Below are positions 1 through 8,711 of a DNA stretch of 51,860 bases, in pieces. How positions within the stretch are numbered: the first letter of the stretch is position 1; each line of letters begins with the position of its first letter. Both the position numbers and the translations under genes were made by a program. Source of the DNA: Fimbriimonas sp. (GTDB lineage Bacteria; Armatimonadota; Fimbriimonadia; Fimbriimonadales; Fimbriimonadaceae); assembly GCA_031292555.1 (NCBI GenBank), contig JARLGV010000061.1, forward strand, positions 1 through 51,860. The letters run 5' to 3'. The notes below the pieces were generated by a model, which saw only the letters and a program-made list of their open reading frames with translations, was not told the origin of the DNA and ran no database searches.

Positions 1-115
1 GGGTAGATCAAATACCCCCTTCCCAGAGCACTTGGCAGTTAGGTTGGCGAGAAGGGGCATGCAACTAGAGGCGATTTAGCCTGGATTTGAATCGAAATCA
101 CCTTCAAATTCTTGG

Positions 116-188
116 CGGCCTCGGAGGGACTCGAACCCCCGGCGCCCTCCTTAGGACGGAGGCGCTCTATCCCCTGAGCTACGAGGCC
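116..188 (-). tRNA. tRNA-Arg (anticodon CCU)
   Basis: On the minus strand the sequence folds into a complete cloverleaf: a 7-bp acceptor stem GGCCTCG/CGAGGCC, a D arm, an anticodon stem CCTCC/GGAGG around the loop GTCCTAA (anticodon CCU, reading AGG), and a T arm with loop TTCGAGT. The discriminator base is G, and the terminal A of CCA is not seen in the DNA. It is a single gene downstream of the GNAT gene on the same strand. Confidence 0.95.
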
Positions 189-276
189 GCGTGCTTGTGG
201 CGCTTCATTTTACTCTCTCGCTTCGCATCGCGTTGTACTTCGAACCTCTCAGACGCAATCGAAGCATACGCGGACG

Positions 277-298
277 GTGTGGCGAGGTCACGCCACAC
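277..298. terminator. Hairpin downstream of the GNAT gene
   Basis: A perfect 8-bp inverted repeat GTGTGGCG/CGCCACAC with a 6-nt loop lies just beyond the stop codon of the acetyltransferase (312) and before tRNA-Arg on the same strand. No strong T-tract follows, so termination is inferred from position and stem strength. Confidence 0.5.
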
Positions 299-311
299 GG
301 GTCCGACCTGT

Positions 312-758
312 CTACAGCGGCTTCCAGAGCCGATAGTCGGTGACGCCTTCGGGGAAGTCGGGGAGTTCGCCGTAGATCTGGTAGCCGCGCCGAAGATAGA
401 AACCGGGCGCTTGAAAGCTCCAGGTGCTCAATCTTGCACGGGTGCAACCGAGGCCGCGGCCAACCTGCTCGATCTCGTCGAGCAGCATGGACCCAAGGCC
501 CTGCCCTCGATAGACCTCGTCGACCCATACGATCTCGACTTCCAGCCACTTCCAGGTGACCCACGCCTTCGCCAAAATGCCGCCGACGACGACACCGCGT
601 ACGTCCTTGGCGAAGACATGGAGCGGGGCCGGATCGTTTGGCTGGAGTCGCCGGGCTGCAATCAGGGGATGGTGAGAATCGTTGAACGCCTGGAGGTTCT
701 CGATCAGACCCTCCGCTGCCGCATCGTCGACTCCTGAAACCACCGTTAAATCGTTCAC
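312..758 (-). CDS. GNAT-family N-acetyltransferase
   Basis: This 148-residue cytoplasmic protein is about the usual length for a single GNAT domain. Motif A, which binds the acetyl-CoA pyrophosphate, is visible as RGQGLGS at residues 84-90, after a beta-strand stretch and before a helix beginning MLLDEIE. The C-terminal part (APGFYLRRGY) matches the conserved motif-B region of GNAT enzymes. The acceptor substrate cannot be read from the sequence. It appears monocistronic: a hairpin follows it, and tRNA-Arg lies further downstream on the same strand. The start at 758 places the first beta strand close to the N-terminus, as expected. Family assignment is confident; function beyond acyl transfer is unknown. 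Confidence 0.88.
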   Translation of the reverse strand: MNDLTVVSGVDDAAAEGLIENLQAFNDSHHPLIAARRLQPNDPAPLHVFAKDVRGVVVGGILAKAWVTWKWLEVEIVWVDEVYRGQGLGSMLLDEIEQVGRGLGCTRARLSTWSFQAPGFYLRRGYQIYGELPDFPEGVTDYRLWKPL

Positions 759-1042
759 GGCGGAATTATGCCAGGAAGCACAATTTCGATCGCCCCATGG
801 GGGCCTACGGATGGCAAATTGACCAGCGAGGTCTCCACTTGACGACTCTCACGAAATCAATCACTTGCGCCAAAGCGACGTGGCACCGCTCCCCAAAGAT
901 CAATTTGCAGTGGCTCGCGCCCGGCTCAGTGTCGAGATCGCTGGTGAAGCCGACGAGATCTTCCACCAAGTGAGAGCACGAACGTGAAGAAACACTGGCC
1001 CGTCTTGGCACCCTCATTCTGCGGTACCGAAACGACGAGGCG

Positions 1043-1468
1043 CTATTTTTGGGAGTTGCGCGACGGTGCGGACGGTCGGTTTAAGGCCTTGGAGATTCCA
1101 CCTACAGACAGCGAGACGAAGAGCACGAGGACGCCGATGCTAATCAGCAGGCTCATGTAGTCGATCTGGGGCGGAGTTCGCTTGTTCGACCTCACGATGC
1201 TCCACGTCAGAAACGAGAAGAAAAGGATCATCCCGGCGGCCATGCGCTCCATTTCAGAGCCAATCGCTTCACCCTTCCCTACCGAGAGCATCAATGCGGA
1301 TATCGCAATCGGCAACAGGATACTGAACCGCGCGAAACCCTTACGAGACATCCACTGGCACGCTTGACCGGTCAGCCCAAACTTCGTTGCGACGCGTGGA
1401 GGGAGAAATTGGACGCACCATAGCGTCCACAGCGTGTTGAGAATTGCCGCTCCGATGATCCAGCCCAT
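1043..1468 (-). CDS. DUF1648-type membrane protein
   Basis: A 141-residue protein with about four hydrophobic segments (near residues 3-20, 46-62, 75-90 and 105-125). After the first segment comes LPPRVATKFGLTGQACQW (residues 22-39), which resembles the DUF1648 signature (LPxxVxxHFGxxGxPxxW) found in SdpI-like membrane proteins. Here the usual His is Lys and the Pro is Ala, so it is a divergent member. Its role is unknown; some relatives are immunity or transport-related proteins. It lies downstream of the histidine kinase on the same strand, separated by a stretch with two small hairpins, so co-transcription is uncertain. Confidence 0.65.
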   Translation of the reverse strand: MGWIIGAAILNTLWTLWCVQFLPPRVATKFGLTGQACQWMSRKGFARFSILLPIAISALMLSVGKGEAIGSEMERMAAGMILFFSFLTWSIVRSNKRTPPQIDYMSLLISIGVLVLFVSLSVGGISKALNRPSAPSRNSQK

Positions 1469-1567
1469 TGAATTCTGATACGAAATTGGATGGCATAGCG
1501 CCTCGCTTGGCTTCCGTCCGCGTCCTATGCACGAAGGAAGGTAGCTCGCGGGACAGGCCGTGGCGGC

Positions 1568-1606
1568 GGACTGAAGTCCACCGGACTTGGGCGGAATGAA
1601 TTCCGC
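1568..1606. repeat. Two small inverted repeats sharing a GA centre
   Basis: Two imperfectly spaced palindromes sit side by side: GGACT-GA-AGTCC (1568-1579) and GCGGAAT-GA-ATTCCGC (1591-1606). Both have perfect arms around the same central dinucleotide. They lie between the histidine kinase and the DUF1648-type gene and may act as a terminator or belong to a dispersed intergenic repeat family. No other copy was noticed in this window. Confidence 0.55.
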
Positions 1607-1634
1607 GCTCCTTGGGCGGAGGGATTGGCGTTTG

Positions 1635-2756
1635 TTAGGGGCTTAGGGTGAAGTAGAAGGTCGAGCCTTTGCCGGGGGCGCCGACGGCCCAGACGGCGCC
1701 TTTGTGTTTGGCCACGATTCGGGCGACGTTGGCGAGGCCCACCCCGGTGCCGGGGAACTCGACGTCGTTCACCAGGCGCTCGAACGGCTCGAAGATCTTG
1801 TTGACGAACTCCATATCGAAGCCGATGCCGTGGTCGCGCACGAAGAACGCCTCGCCGCAATCGGTTACCGCCTTGCCGACCTCGATCAGGCCGCCTTGAG
1901 GCGAGTACTGGATCGCGTTCGAAATCAGGTTGCCCAGCAGAAGCCGCAGCAGGCGTGGGTCGGCGACCGCGTACAAATCGTCCTGCACCTCGACACGGGC
2001 TGAGAAGCCGCCCTGCATCAGTTCGGTGACGACATCGCGCGCGATCGAAGACAGGTCAACCTCCTCGCACTGCGCCTGCATGCGCGAGAGCCGCGTCAGC
2101 TTGAGCAGTTCGTCGACGAGGACACCCAGTTTGTTCGCCGACTGCACTTGCCGATGGATCAGGTGGATCGCCTCATCAGGAAGAAACTGGCGGTAATCCT
2201 CCTCCAGAATGCGAGCCTTAGCCGTAATCGCTCGAAGCGGAGCACGCAGGTCATGTGCGACGTGGTAAGTAAAGGCCTCGAGCTCGGCGTTCGCCCGCTC
2301 CAATTCCGCGGTCCGCTCCAGTACCCGGCGGTCGAGATCGGCGTTCAAGCTCTCCATCTCTCGCTCGGCCTGAATGTCCACCGTCGTCTTCAAGTAGCGC
2401 AGGATCTTCCCAGTCTCGTCCCGCATAGGTTCGGAGGACGTGTGATGCCACCGGTACTCCCCGTCGAACCGGCGGAGCCGAAACTCGACTTCGTAAACGC
2501 ACCCCGAGGCGTAGGCCGTCATGCGCTTTTCCATCGCCGCCTGAAAGTCGTCCGGATGGATCACGTCGACCAAATGGACCGGCTTCAATGGGCTCAAGCC
2601 AGTGTAGGCAAACCACTTGGTGTTGTAGTAGAGGGGGACGCCATCTGCGCTCACGGCCCATGCGATCAGGGGTAGCGAGTCCAACAGAACGCGTAGCGAG
2701 CATGCATCGCCAGCGATCGTGCTCTCCTTAGTGTTCATGACTTCAGGGCTTCCCAT
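1635..2756 (-). CDS. PAS-domain sensor histidine kinase
   Basis: A 373-residue cytoplasmic sensor kinase with no membrane segment. The order is a PAS domain with PAC motif (about residues 20-130), a coiled-coil linker (about 132-160), a HisKA dimerisation domain with the phospho-accepting His at about 168 in HDLRAPLR (the phytochrome/bacteriophytochrome-type H-box), and a HATPase_c domain with N-box NLISNAIQYS and G-boxes DHGIGFD and GTGVGLA. The start at 2756 is chosen because GGAGG lies 10 nt upstream; an upstream ATG at 2801 would add 15 unlikely residues. No response regulator is adjacent, so it is an orphan kinase. It is transcribed divergently from the sigma-factor gene. The signal is unknown. 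Confidence 0.9.
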   Translation of the reverse strand: MGSPEVMNTKESTIAGDACSLRVLLDSLPLIAWAVSADGVPLYYNTKWFAYTGLSPLKPVHLVDVIHPDDFQAAMEKRMTAYASGCVYEVEFRLRRFDGEYRWHHTSSEPMRDETGKILRYLKTTVDIQAEREMESLNADLDRRVLERTAELERANAELEAFTYHVAHDLRAPLRAITAKARILEEDYRQFLPDEAIHLIHRQVQSANKLGVLVDELLKLTRLSRMQAQCEEVDLSSIARDVVTELMQGGFSARVEVQDDLYAVADPRLLRLLLGNLISNAIQYSPQGGLIEVGKAVTDCGEAFFVRDHGIGFDMEFVNKIFEPFERLVNDVEFPGTGVGLANVARIVAKHKGAVWAVGAPGKGSTFYFTLSP

Positions 2757-3107
2757 TGCGGGGCAGCCTCCACTACCAGTATAACTTATTGCGTGTTTCA
2801 CAGCAAAACAATCTTTATCGGGGTTTTAGAGAACCGGATAAAGTGGTCGTGAACTAAGGTGGTCAACCCAACCGGGAATAAACCGGACTATCCGAAGGTC
2901 TGGTTTGACGTCACGCACCCCGCGGATCTCGCCTGGATGGAATCAATGATCGGCTTTCGCAGAAACTCAAAACAGAGTGGCAGCAACCCGCCGACTGTCC
3001 ATGTGGGCGCCTTGGCAACGGGCGGCAGTCTGAGTCCCCATTCGATCGGCGATTCGGCGCCCGCCTATCCCTATGGTGGGAAGAATCGGGCAGAGGAACC
3101 AGACATA
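2757..3107. other. Divergent intergenic region (kinase / sigma factor)
   Basis: These 351 bases separate the kinase start (2756, leftward) from the preferred sigma-factor start (3108, rightward). The sigma reading frame is open back to a GTG at 2859, but the encoded 83 residues are low in recognisable structure and unlike any sigma-factor N-terminus, so I treat most of this as promoter/leader DNA. No clear promoter, riboswitch or operator was recognised. Confidence 0.4.
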
Positions 3108-3632
3108 TTGTCGAACCGGGAGCACCAAGAGCGCTTTGAACGGGAGGTCATGCGTCACTTCGACGCCGCCTATAACTTCGCCCTTTGGCTCGTGCGAAAC
3201 CCTCAGGATGCCGAAGATGCCACTCAGGCCGCGCTCTACAAGGCGTTTCGTGCCTATAGGCGGATGCGTGGTTCGGACGCCAAGCCGTGGCTATTGGCGA
3301 TCGTGCGGAACGAGTGCATGGACGTGATCCACTCGCGAACCGTCCGCTATCGATTCGAGTCGACTTCGGAGGATCACCTCGACCTAATGGAGTCCGGCGA
3401 GATCGACCCGGAGACCGCCTCAATGAGAGCGCTCGACAACCAAACCGTCCTTCAAGCGATTGAGCAGCTTTCGGCCGAGTTCAAGGAAGTAGTCATCCTC
3501 CGCGAGATCGAAGAGATGTCCTACCTGGAGATCGCCCAAGTCATCGACAAACCGGTCGGGACGGTCATGTCCCGCCTCGCCCGCGCCCGCGGACGCCTGC
3601 AAACGATTCTTTCCCTGGAGATGGCCCAATGA
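3108..3632 (+). CDS. ECF-type RNA polymerase sigma factor
   Basis: A group IV sigma-70 factor of 174 residues when started at the TTG at 3108. Region 2 is seen in RHFDAAYNFALWLVRNPQDAEDATQ followed by AYRRMRGSDAKPWLLAIVRN. Region 4 is the C-terminal HTH (LSAEFKEVVILREIEEMSYLEIAQVI...GTVMSRLARAR). The TTG is preferred because AGAGGA lies about 9 nt upstream and the conserved region then begins close to the N-terminus; a GTG at 2859 would add 83 atypical residues. Its stop overlaps the next gene's start in ATGA, so it is translationally coupled to the anti-sigma factor, the standard arrangement for a membrane-signalled regulon. The target promoters are unknown. Confidence 0.88.
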   Translation: MSNREHQERFEREVMRHFDAAYNFALWLVRNPQDAEDATQAALYKAFRAYRRMRGSDAKPWLLAIVRNECMDVIHSRTVRYRFESTSEDHLDLMESGEIDPETASMRALDNQTVLQAIEQLSAEFKEVVILREIEEMSYLEIAQVIDKPVGTVMSRLARARGRLQTILSLEMAQ

Positions 3633-4354
3633 ACCGCTGCGAATCGATGCGTCCGATCATCGACGCCTATCTTGACTCGGAGTTGTCGCCGACCTCGGCG
3701 GCCTCACTAGAGGCTCACCTTAGCCAATGCGAGAGCTGCCGTCGCGTCTTGGAGTCGCGAAAGCGGCTCAGCCGGGCGATCAAGAAGGCGGCCCCGAGGG
3801 TCGACGCGCCGGTCGGATTAGGCGCCCAGTACCGAAGCCGCCACCGGAGTCCGATCCGCCGGTACGGACCGTGGGGGCTCGCCCTTGCGTTCGCAATCTG
3901 CGGGGCTTCCACCGCCTGGTTCCTTGTACCTCGTCCCTCGGCCACCGACCGTCTGGTGGACGATTTGATCGCCAGTCATCAGGTTCCGGACGGGGCGACG
4001 TGCGAGCGGCTCGACACGTCGAGCCCGATGAAGATCGAGAAGTGGTTCCAATCGCGTGGCGTACGGTTTGAGCCCCAAGTATTGGATTTCGCCGGCGCCG
4101 GGTTCAAGCTCAAAGGCGGCAAGGTCAGCCAGTCGGAGGGCCGCAAGGTCGTCGCCCTAGTCTACGATCACGCCGGGATGCCTATCGACGTGTTCGTCAC
4201 CCCGTCCGCCTATGCGGACGCCATTCCCGTCGATAAGGGTGGCGTACATGTCCGGACTTGGGGCAGTTGCGGCCTCAATTATTGGGCGGTTGCGTCCGCA
4301 GATCCGTCGGTTCTTGTGGATTTGCGCGACCAGTTTCCATCTCGGGATCGTTAG
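3629..4354 (+). CDS. Anti-sigma factor with zinc-finger domain
   Basis: This 241-residue protein starts in a 4-bp ATGA overlap with the sigma factor. The N-terminus carries a ZAS/zf-HC2-like zinc site: an early Cys (NRC) and then HLSQCESC (Hx3Cx2C) near residues 30-37, the fold that clamps ECF sigma factors. A single transmembrane helix follows (about residues 83-100, LALAFAICGASTAWFLV), then an extracytoplasmic domain of about 140 residues with no recognised family. It would hold the sigma factor at the membrane and release it on an envelope signal. Region-2-like pairing of the two genes supports the call. Confidence 0.86.
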   Translation: MNRCESMRPIIDAYLDSELSPTSAASLEAHLSQCESCRRVLESRKRLSRAIKKAAPRVDAPVGLGAQYRSRHRSPIRRYGPWGLALAFAICGASTAWFLVPRPSATDRLVDDLIASHQVPDGATCERLDTSSPMKIEKWFQSRGVRFEPQVLDFAGAGFKLKGGKVSQSEGRKVVALVYDHAGMPIDVFVTPSAYADAIPVDKGGVHVRTWGSCGLNYWAVASADPSVLVDLRDQFPSRDR

Positions 4355-4497
4355 GTTTTGGTTTGCATAGGATCGACACGGAAGGGTGTCGCGGGCGTGG
4401 GTTCCACATCCAGGATGGTTCATGCACTGCGAGGGTTTCGTCCGCTTCGCGGGGGCCGCAGGCGGCCTCGGACTCTTGTCGCAATCGCGTCCCGACC

Positions 4498-4932
4498 CAT
4501 GGTAGCGGCACGGAGCCGCAACCATGGGCTAGCGTACTGGACCCGCTTCGGGGTCCCCGGAACGGGCCCGATGGTCGCCATCCGTCCCCATGGTAGCGGC
4601 ACGGAGCCGCAACCATGGGATCGCGTGCGGGACCCGCTTCGGGGGCCTCGGAACGAGCCCGATGGTCGCCATATGACCCAGCGTAGCGGCATGGAACCGC
4701 AACCATGGGATCGCGTGCGGGACCCGCTTCGGGGTTCCCGGAACGGGCCCGATGGTCGCCATCCGACCCCATGGTAGCGGCACGGAGCCGCAACCATGGG
4801 CCACGGTACGGGACCCGCTTCGGGGTCCCCGGGACGGGCCCTATGGTCGCCACCTGACCCCGGGTTGCGGCAGGGAGCCGCAACCATGGGATCGCGTGCG
4901 GGACCCGCTTCGGGGGCCCCGGAACGGCCGCC
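4498..4932. repeat. Five tandem 90-91 bp repeats with two hairpins per unit
   Basis: The 626 bases between the anti-sigma gene and the GH2 gene hold five direct repeats; equivalent positions are 4501, 4592, 4682, 4773 and 4863 (periods 91, 90, 91, 90), preceded by a degenerate half unit. Each unit has one hairpin with CCATGGT/ACCATGG and GCGGC/GCCGC arms around a 5-nt loop, and a second, GGGACCC-GCTTCG-GGGTCCC. The third copy has a damaged first arm. Overlapping open frames on both strands here arise from the repeat period and are not taken as genes. The array ends about 50 bp before the GH2 start. Confidence 0.85.
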
Positions 4933-4980
4933 AGACGGCACGGGGCGTCCAGTTCCGCCTACAATGGGTGAGAACTGCCA

Positions 4981-7734
4981 ATGAAGAAGCTACCGATTCT
5001 TGCTTTCTGCCTCTTCGGCCTGGCGTCCGTTTCGATGGCCGCCGACCACAACCCCCGTGAAAGGATCCGGCTGGATGCCGGTTGGAAGTTCCACCAAGGC
5101 GAGGTGCTTGGCCAAACGAGCGCGGTGATGACGGTTCCCATCAAGAACTGGCAGTACAGCGTCGAACAGAACGGCCCGGCCGGGGACCAGCAGACGGCAG
5201 GCTCGTTCATCGGGACTCCCGACGCCGGATGGATGGATGTGAAGACCGGCGAGGACGTATTCCACGGGCGGGTCGGGCATGTTTGGTACCGAACCACCCT
5301 TCCCCCCTTCTCCTCCAGGACCCCGCTTATCCACTTCGAGCGGATCGACGATAGCGGCACGATCTACCTGAACGGCAAACTCATCGCCACCCACAACGGC
5401 TGGGACGAGCCGTTCGACGTCGACCTGCGGCCGGCATGGCATGCAGATGGCCCCAACATTCTCATGGTTCTCGTGGAGAACACCGCCGGCGAAGGGGGGA
5501 TCACCCGACCGGCGACCCTCCAGAACGGACCGATCATCTACTCATCCGGTCCCATGCTCAGCAAGTACGACGACCGGTCGTGGTCCACGGTTCACCTACC
5601 GCACGACTACGTCGTCGCCGGTCGCTTCACGTCCGAGGGCGATGCCGGACACGGATCGCTCCCCACTCCGACCGCTTGGTACCGCAAGAAGTTCGACCTG
5701 CCCTCACGCTACGCCGGCAAGTCTATCTGGATCGACTTCGACGGGGTCTACCGGGACAGCATGGTTTGGTTCAACGGGCATTACCTCGGCAAGCACCCAA
5801 GCGGCTACACCAGTTTCCGATATGATGTCGCGAAGTTCGCCCGCTTCGGCGGAGCGAACGTGCTCTCCGTCCATGTCGACCCGAGCCGATTCGAGGGCTG
5901 GTGGTACGAGGGGGGTGGAATCTACCGGCATGTGTGGCTGAACGTCGCCGACCCGGTCCACGCCACTCCGTGGGGCGCGTACGTCAAGAGCGACCTGCCC
6001 GAGCCCGGCCCCGGGCATCCGGCGAAGAGCGCCCTCGTCACCGCGCGAGTCGCCGTCACCAACGAGTCCGGACACTCCGCACCGATCGCCGCGACCGCGA
6101 CGATCGTAGACGACACCGGCAAACCGGCCGGATCGGCCACCGCCAAGACGACGATTCCCGCCAACGGCGGCGCGGAGTTGGTCTATCTTTTCGAAGTTGC
6201 GAACCCGCGCCTTTGGTCGCTAGAGTCGCCTCACCTCTACCGGTTGGTCACCCAGATCAAGCAGCGCTCTCACACCATCGACTCGACCGCGACCACGTTC
6301 GGCATCCGCACGATCCGGTACGACAAAGACGGCGGATTCTTCCTGAACGGCAAGCACGTCAAGATGCAGGGCACATGCAACCACCAAGACTTCATCGGTG
6401 TGGGCATCGGAGTCTCCGACCAGCTTGAGGCGTGGCGCGTCAAGAAGCTAAAGGGGATGGGCAGCAATGCATGGCGCATGTCGCACAACCCGCCCACCCC
6501 TGAACTGCTCGACGCATGCGACCGGCTCGGCATGCTCGTCATGGACGAAAACCGTCACCTAGGCGATTCGAAGGACAACCTGGCCGAGGTCGCCTCGATG
6601 GTTTTGCGCGACCGAAACCACCCGAGCATCGTCATGTGGTCGATGTGCAACGAGCAATCTGAAGCGGGCTATCCGAACGGCCGCCGGATGTTCAAGGCGA
6701 TGCAAGCCACCGTCCTCCAGTACGACCGAACGCGTCCCGTGTCGTCCGCGATGAACAGCGGCTGGTTCGGAAACGGATTTACCGGCGTCGAGGACCTGAT
6801 GGGGGTCAACTACAACATCGACGTGTACGACAAGTTCCACTCGCTGCACCCCGACATCCCCATGTTTGGGAGCGAAACGGCCAGCACCGTGACAACGCGG
6901 GGAGAGTATAGCGACGACCGATCGAGGGTGGTGGTCAGCTCCTACAACATGACGGACGAAACCTGGAGCTCGATCGCGTCCCGTCCTTTCATGGCGGGCA
7001 GCTTCGTATGGACCGGCTTCGACTACAAGGGCGAACCGTCTCCCTACGGTTGGCCCTGCATCAACAGCCACTTCGGCATCATGGACATGTGCGGCTTCCC
7101 GAAGGATAACTACTACTACTATCAGTCCTGGTGGAAGGCGGACCCGATCGTTCACCTGCTTCCCCACTGGAATTGGTCCGGACGCGAGGGGAAGGAGATC
7201 AAGGTCGTGGCATTCAGCAACGCGGCGGTCGTGGAGCTTTACTTGAACGGCAAGAGCCTCGGCGCCAAGGACATGCCCCGTTTCGGGCACGTCGAGTGGA
7301 ACGTAAAATACGTCCCCGGCAGCCTCGTCGCTAAGGCGTACGACGCCCTCGGGAACCTGATCGCCACCGACCGGGACGAAACGACCGGCCCGCCGGCTGC
7401 GATCCGACTCACGACCGATCGGCATGTGCTCGACGCGGACGGCGAGGACGTTGCGGTGGTGTATGCCGACGTCGTCGACGCGAAAGGGCGAATCGTACCT
7501 ACTGCCTCGAACGCGGTGCGCTTCAATATCGCCGGCGTCGGCGAGGTCGCGGGGGTCGGCAACGGCGATCCGGGCGACCATGATCCAGACGTTTCGAATC
7601 TCCGCCGCGCATTCCACGGGCGTTGCGCCGCGGTGATCCGTGGTGGCGAACGAGCGGGTTGGATTCATCTCACCGCCGTTTCGCCGGGCGTCAAATCCGG
7701 CGTCCTCAACCTCAACGTGGGAGGAGTTCGCTGA
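4981..7734 (+). CDS. Secreted glycoside hydrolase family 2 (beta-galactosidase-like)
   Basis: A 917-residue retaining glycosidase with a signal peptide ending near AADHNP (about residue 20). A GH2 sugar-binding jelly-roll covers roughly residues 85-330, an Ig-like domain about 345-450, and the TIM barrel about 450-720. The acid/base is Glu558 in MCNEQSE and the nucleophile Glu632 in FGSETAS; both catalytic residues are present. The C-terminus carries DUF4982/GH2_C5-like Ig modules. An insertion in the N-terminal domain doubles part of the jelly-roll. Substrate cannot be fixed; beta-galactoside is the commonest activity in such proteins. TACAAT 15 nt upstream may be a -10 box. The next gene begins inside its stop codon. 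Confidence 0.9.
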   Translation: MKKLPILAFCLFGLASVSMAADHNPRERIRLDAGWKFHQGEVLGQTSAVMTVPIKNWQYSVEQNGPAGDQQTAGSFIGTPDAGWMDVKTGEDVFHGRVGHVWYRTTLPPFSSRTPLIHFERIDDSGTIYLNGKLIATHNGWDEPFDVDLRPAWHADGPNILMVLVENTAGEGGITRPATLQNGPIIYSSGPMLSKYDDRSWSTVHLPHDYVVAGRFTSEGDAGHGSLPTPTAWYRKKFDLPSRYAGKSIWIDFDGVYRDSMVWFNGHYLGKHPSGYTSFRYDVAKFARFGGANVLSVHVDPSRFEGWWYEGGGIYRHVWLNVADPVHATPWGAYVKSDLPEPGPGHPAKSALVTARVAVTNESGHSAPIAATATIVDDTGKPAGSATAKTTIPANGGAELVYLFEVANPRLWSLESPHLYRLVTQIKQRSHTIDSTATTFGIRTIRYDKDGGFFLNGKHVKMQGTCNHQDFIGVGIGVSDQLEAWRVKKLKGMGSNAWRMSHNPPTPELLDACDRLGMLVMDENRHLGDSKDNLAEVASMVLRDRNHPSIVMWSMCNEQSEAGYPNGRRMFKAMQATVLQYDRTRPVSSAMNSGWFGNGFTGVEDLMGVNYNIDVYDKFHSLHPDIPMFGSETASTVTTRGEYSDDRSRVVVSSYNMTDETWSSIASRPFMAGSFVWTGFDYKGEPSPYGWPCINSHFGIMDMCGFPKDNYYYYQSWWKADPIVHLLPHWNWSGREGKEIKVVAFSNAAVVELYLNGKSLGAKDMPRFGHVEWNVKYVPGSLVAKAYDALGNLIATDRDETTGPPAAIRLTTDRHVLDADGEDVAVVYADVVDAKGRIVPTASNAVRFNIAGVGEVAGVGNGDPGDHDPDVSNLRRAFHGRCAAVIRGGERAGWIHLTAVSPGVKSGVLNLNVGGVR

Positions 7735-8711
7735 TTCGGCTTTCGAGTCGCGTCGAGTTCGAGGTCCCGATCGTTCAGGCGCCCGTCGGGTCGGCGGCAG
7801 GCGCCGACCTGTGCTGTGCAGTGAGCGAAGCGGGCGGCCTCGGCGGGTTGGCGCTGACTTGGCGCGAGCCCGCCCAGACCGGGCAGCTTATTTCCGAGGT
7901 GCGCCGACGCACGGCACGACCGTTCTACGGCAACTTCGTGCTTCACTTCGAGCCGTCTGGTTTGGGGGCCGCGCTAGAGGCAGGCCTCCCGATCGTCACG
8001 TTCTCGTGGGGCGATCCTGACCCTTACATCGGCATGGTGCGAGACGCGGGGGCCCTTCTTGGGATCCAAGCGACTAGCAAGGAAGCGGCGATGCGAATGC
8101 TCGAACATGAGCCCGACTTTATGATCGTTCAAGGCATCGAGGCCGGAGGCCACGTCCAGAGCCATCGGCCATTGGACGATGCGTTGGCCGAGGTGCTCGC
8201 GATCGCAGGAAAAACCCCGCTATTCGCGGCTGGGGGCCTGGCTACCGGCGCCGATCTTGCCCGCGTGCTCAAACTGGGTGCAAGGGCCGGCATCTTCGGT
8301 TCGCGCTTCGTCGCATCCAAAGAGAGCGAGGCTCATCCCGGCTACAAGCAAGAACTGACCGAAGTGGGCGCCGACCAAACCGCGCTTACCGTATGCTTCG
8401 ATGGCGATTGGCCGGGCGCCATGCACCGCGTTCTGCGCAATTCGACCTTTACGCGCTGGGAATCCGCCGGCTGCCCGCCGAACGGGAGACGCCCGGGCGA
8501 ACGGGATGTGCTTGGGCGCACCGGTTCCGGGGTCGAGCTATTCCGGTACGACGATGCGATGCCGCGTCGCGACACGATTGGTGATTGGGAGGCGATGTGC
8601 CTTTACGCGGGAACGAGCATTAACGGCATCGGCTCGATCTTATCGGCAGCCGATCTCGTGCAGTCGATGTGGGCAGAAGCCCAAATCAGGCTCAACATTC
8701 CAACGAGCTAG
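7731..8711 (+). CDS. Nitronate monooxygenase-like flavoprotein
   Basis: A TIM-barrel FMN protein of the 2-nitropropane dioxygenase family. The N-terminus VEFEVPIVQAPVG and the segments IVQGIEAGGHVQSH and LFAAGGLATGADLARVLKLGARAGIFGSRF match the family's FMN phosphate-binding regions. The preferred start is CTG at 7731, inside the stop of the GH2 gene (CTGA overlap), with GGAGG 6 nt upstream. This gives 326 residues beginning right before the conserved strand. The frame is also open from a TTG at 7623, but those 36 residues look like shadow coding. It probably oxidises nitronates or a related electron-rich substrate; the link to the galactosidase is positional only. Confidence 0.82.
   Translation: MIRLSSRVEFEVPIVQAPVGSAAGADLCCAVSEAGGLGGLALTWREPAQTGQLISEVRRRTARPFYGNFVLHFEPSGLGAALEAGLPIVTFSWGDPDPYIGMVRDAGALLGIQATSKEAAMRMLEHEPDFMIVQGIEAGGHVQSHRPLDDALAEVLAIAGKTPLFAAGGLATGADLARVLKLGARAGIFGSRFVASKESEAHPGYKQELTEVGADQTALTVCFDGDWPGAMHRVLRNSTFTRWESAGCPPNGRRPGERDVLGRTGSGVELFRYDDAMPRRDTIGDWEAMCLYAGTSINGIGSILSAADLVQSMWAEAQIRLNIPTS

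Noticed and set aside
811-987. Rightward protein-like frame ending at TGA 985, and a leftward 70-residue frame across 805-1017
   Set aside because: The rightward frame has a stop (TGA) just after its ATG and no good alternative start; neither frame has a ribosome-binding site or a recognisable domain. It may be a gene relic, but this cannot be supported.
4498-4932. CRISPR array
   Set aside because: The whole unit is repeated with no unique spacers, and the unit is longer than CRISPR repeats; no cas genes are near.
4258-4941. Several long overlapping frames on both strands
   Set aside because: Their amino-acid sequences are periodic because the DNA is a tandem 90-91 bp repeat array without stop codons in some frames.
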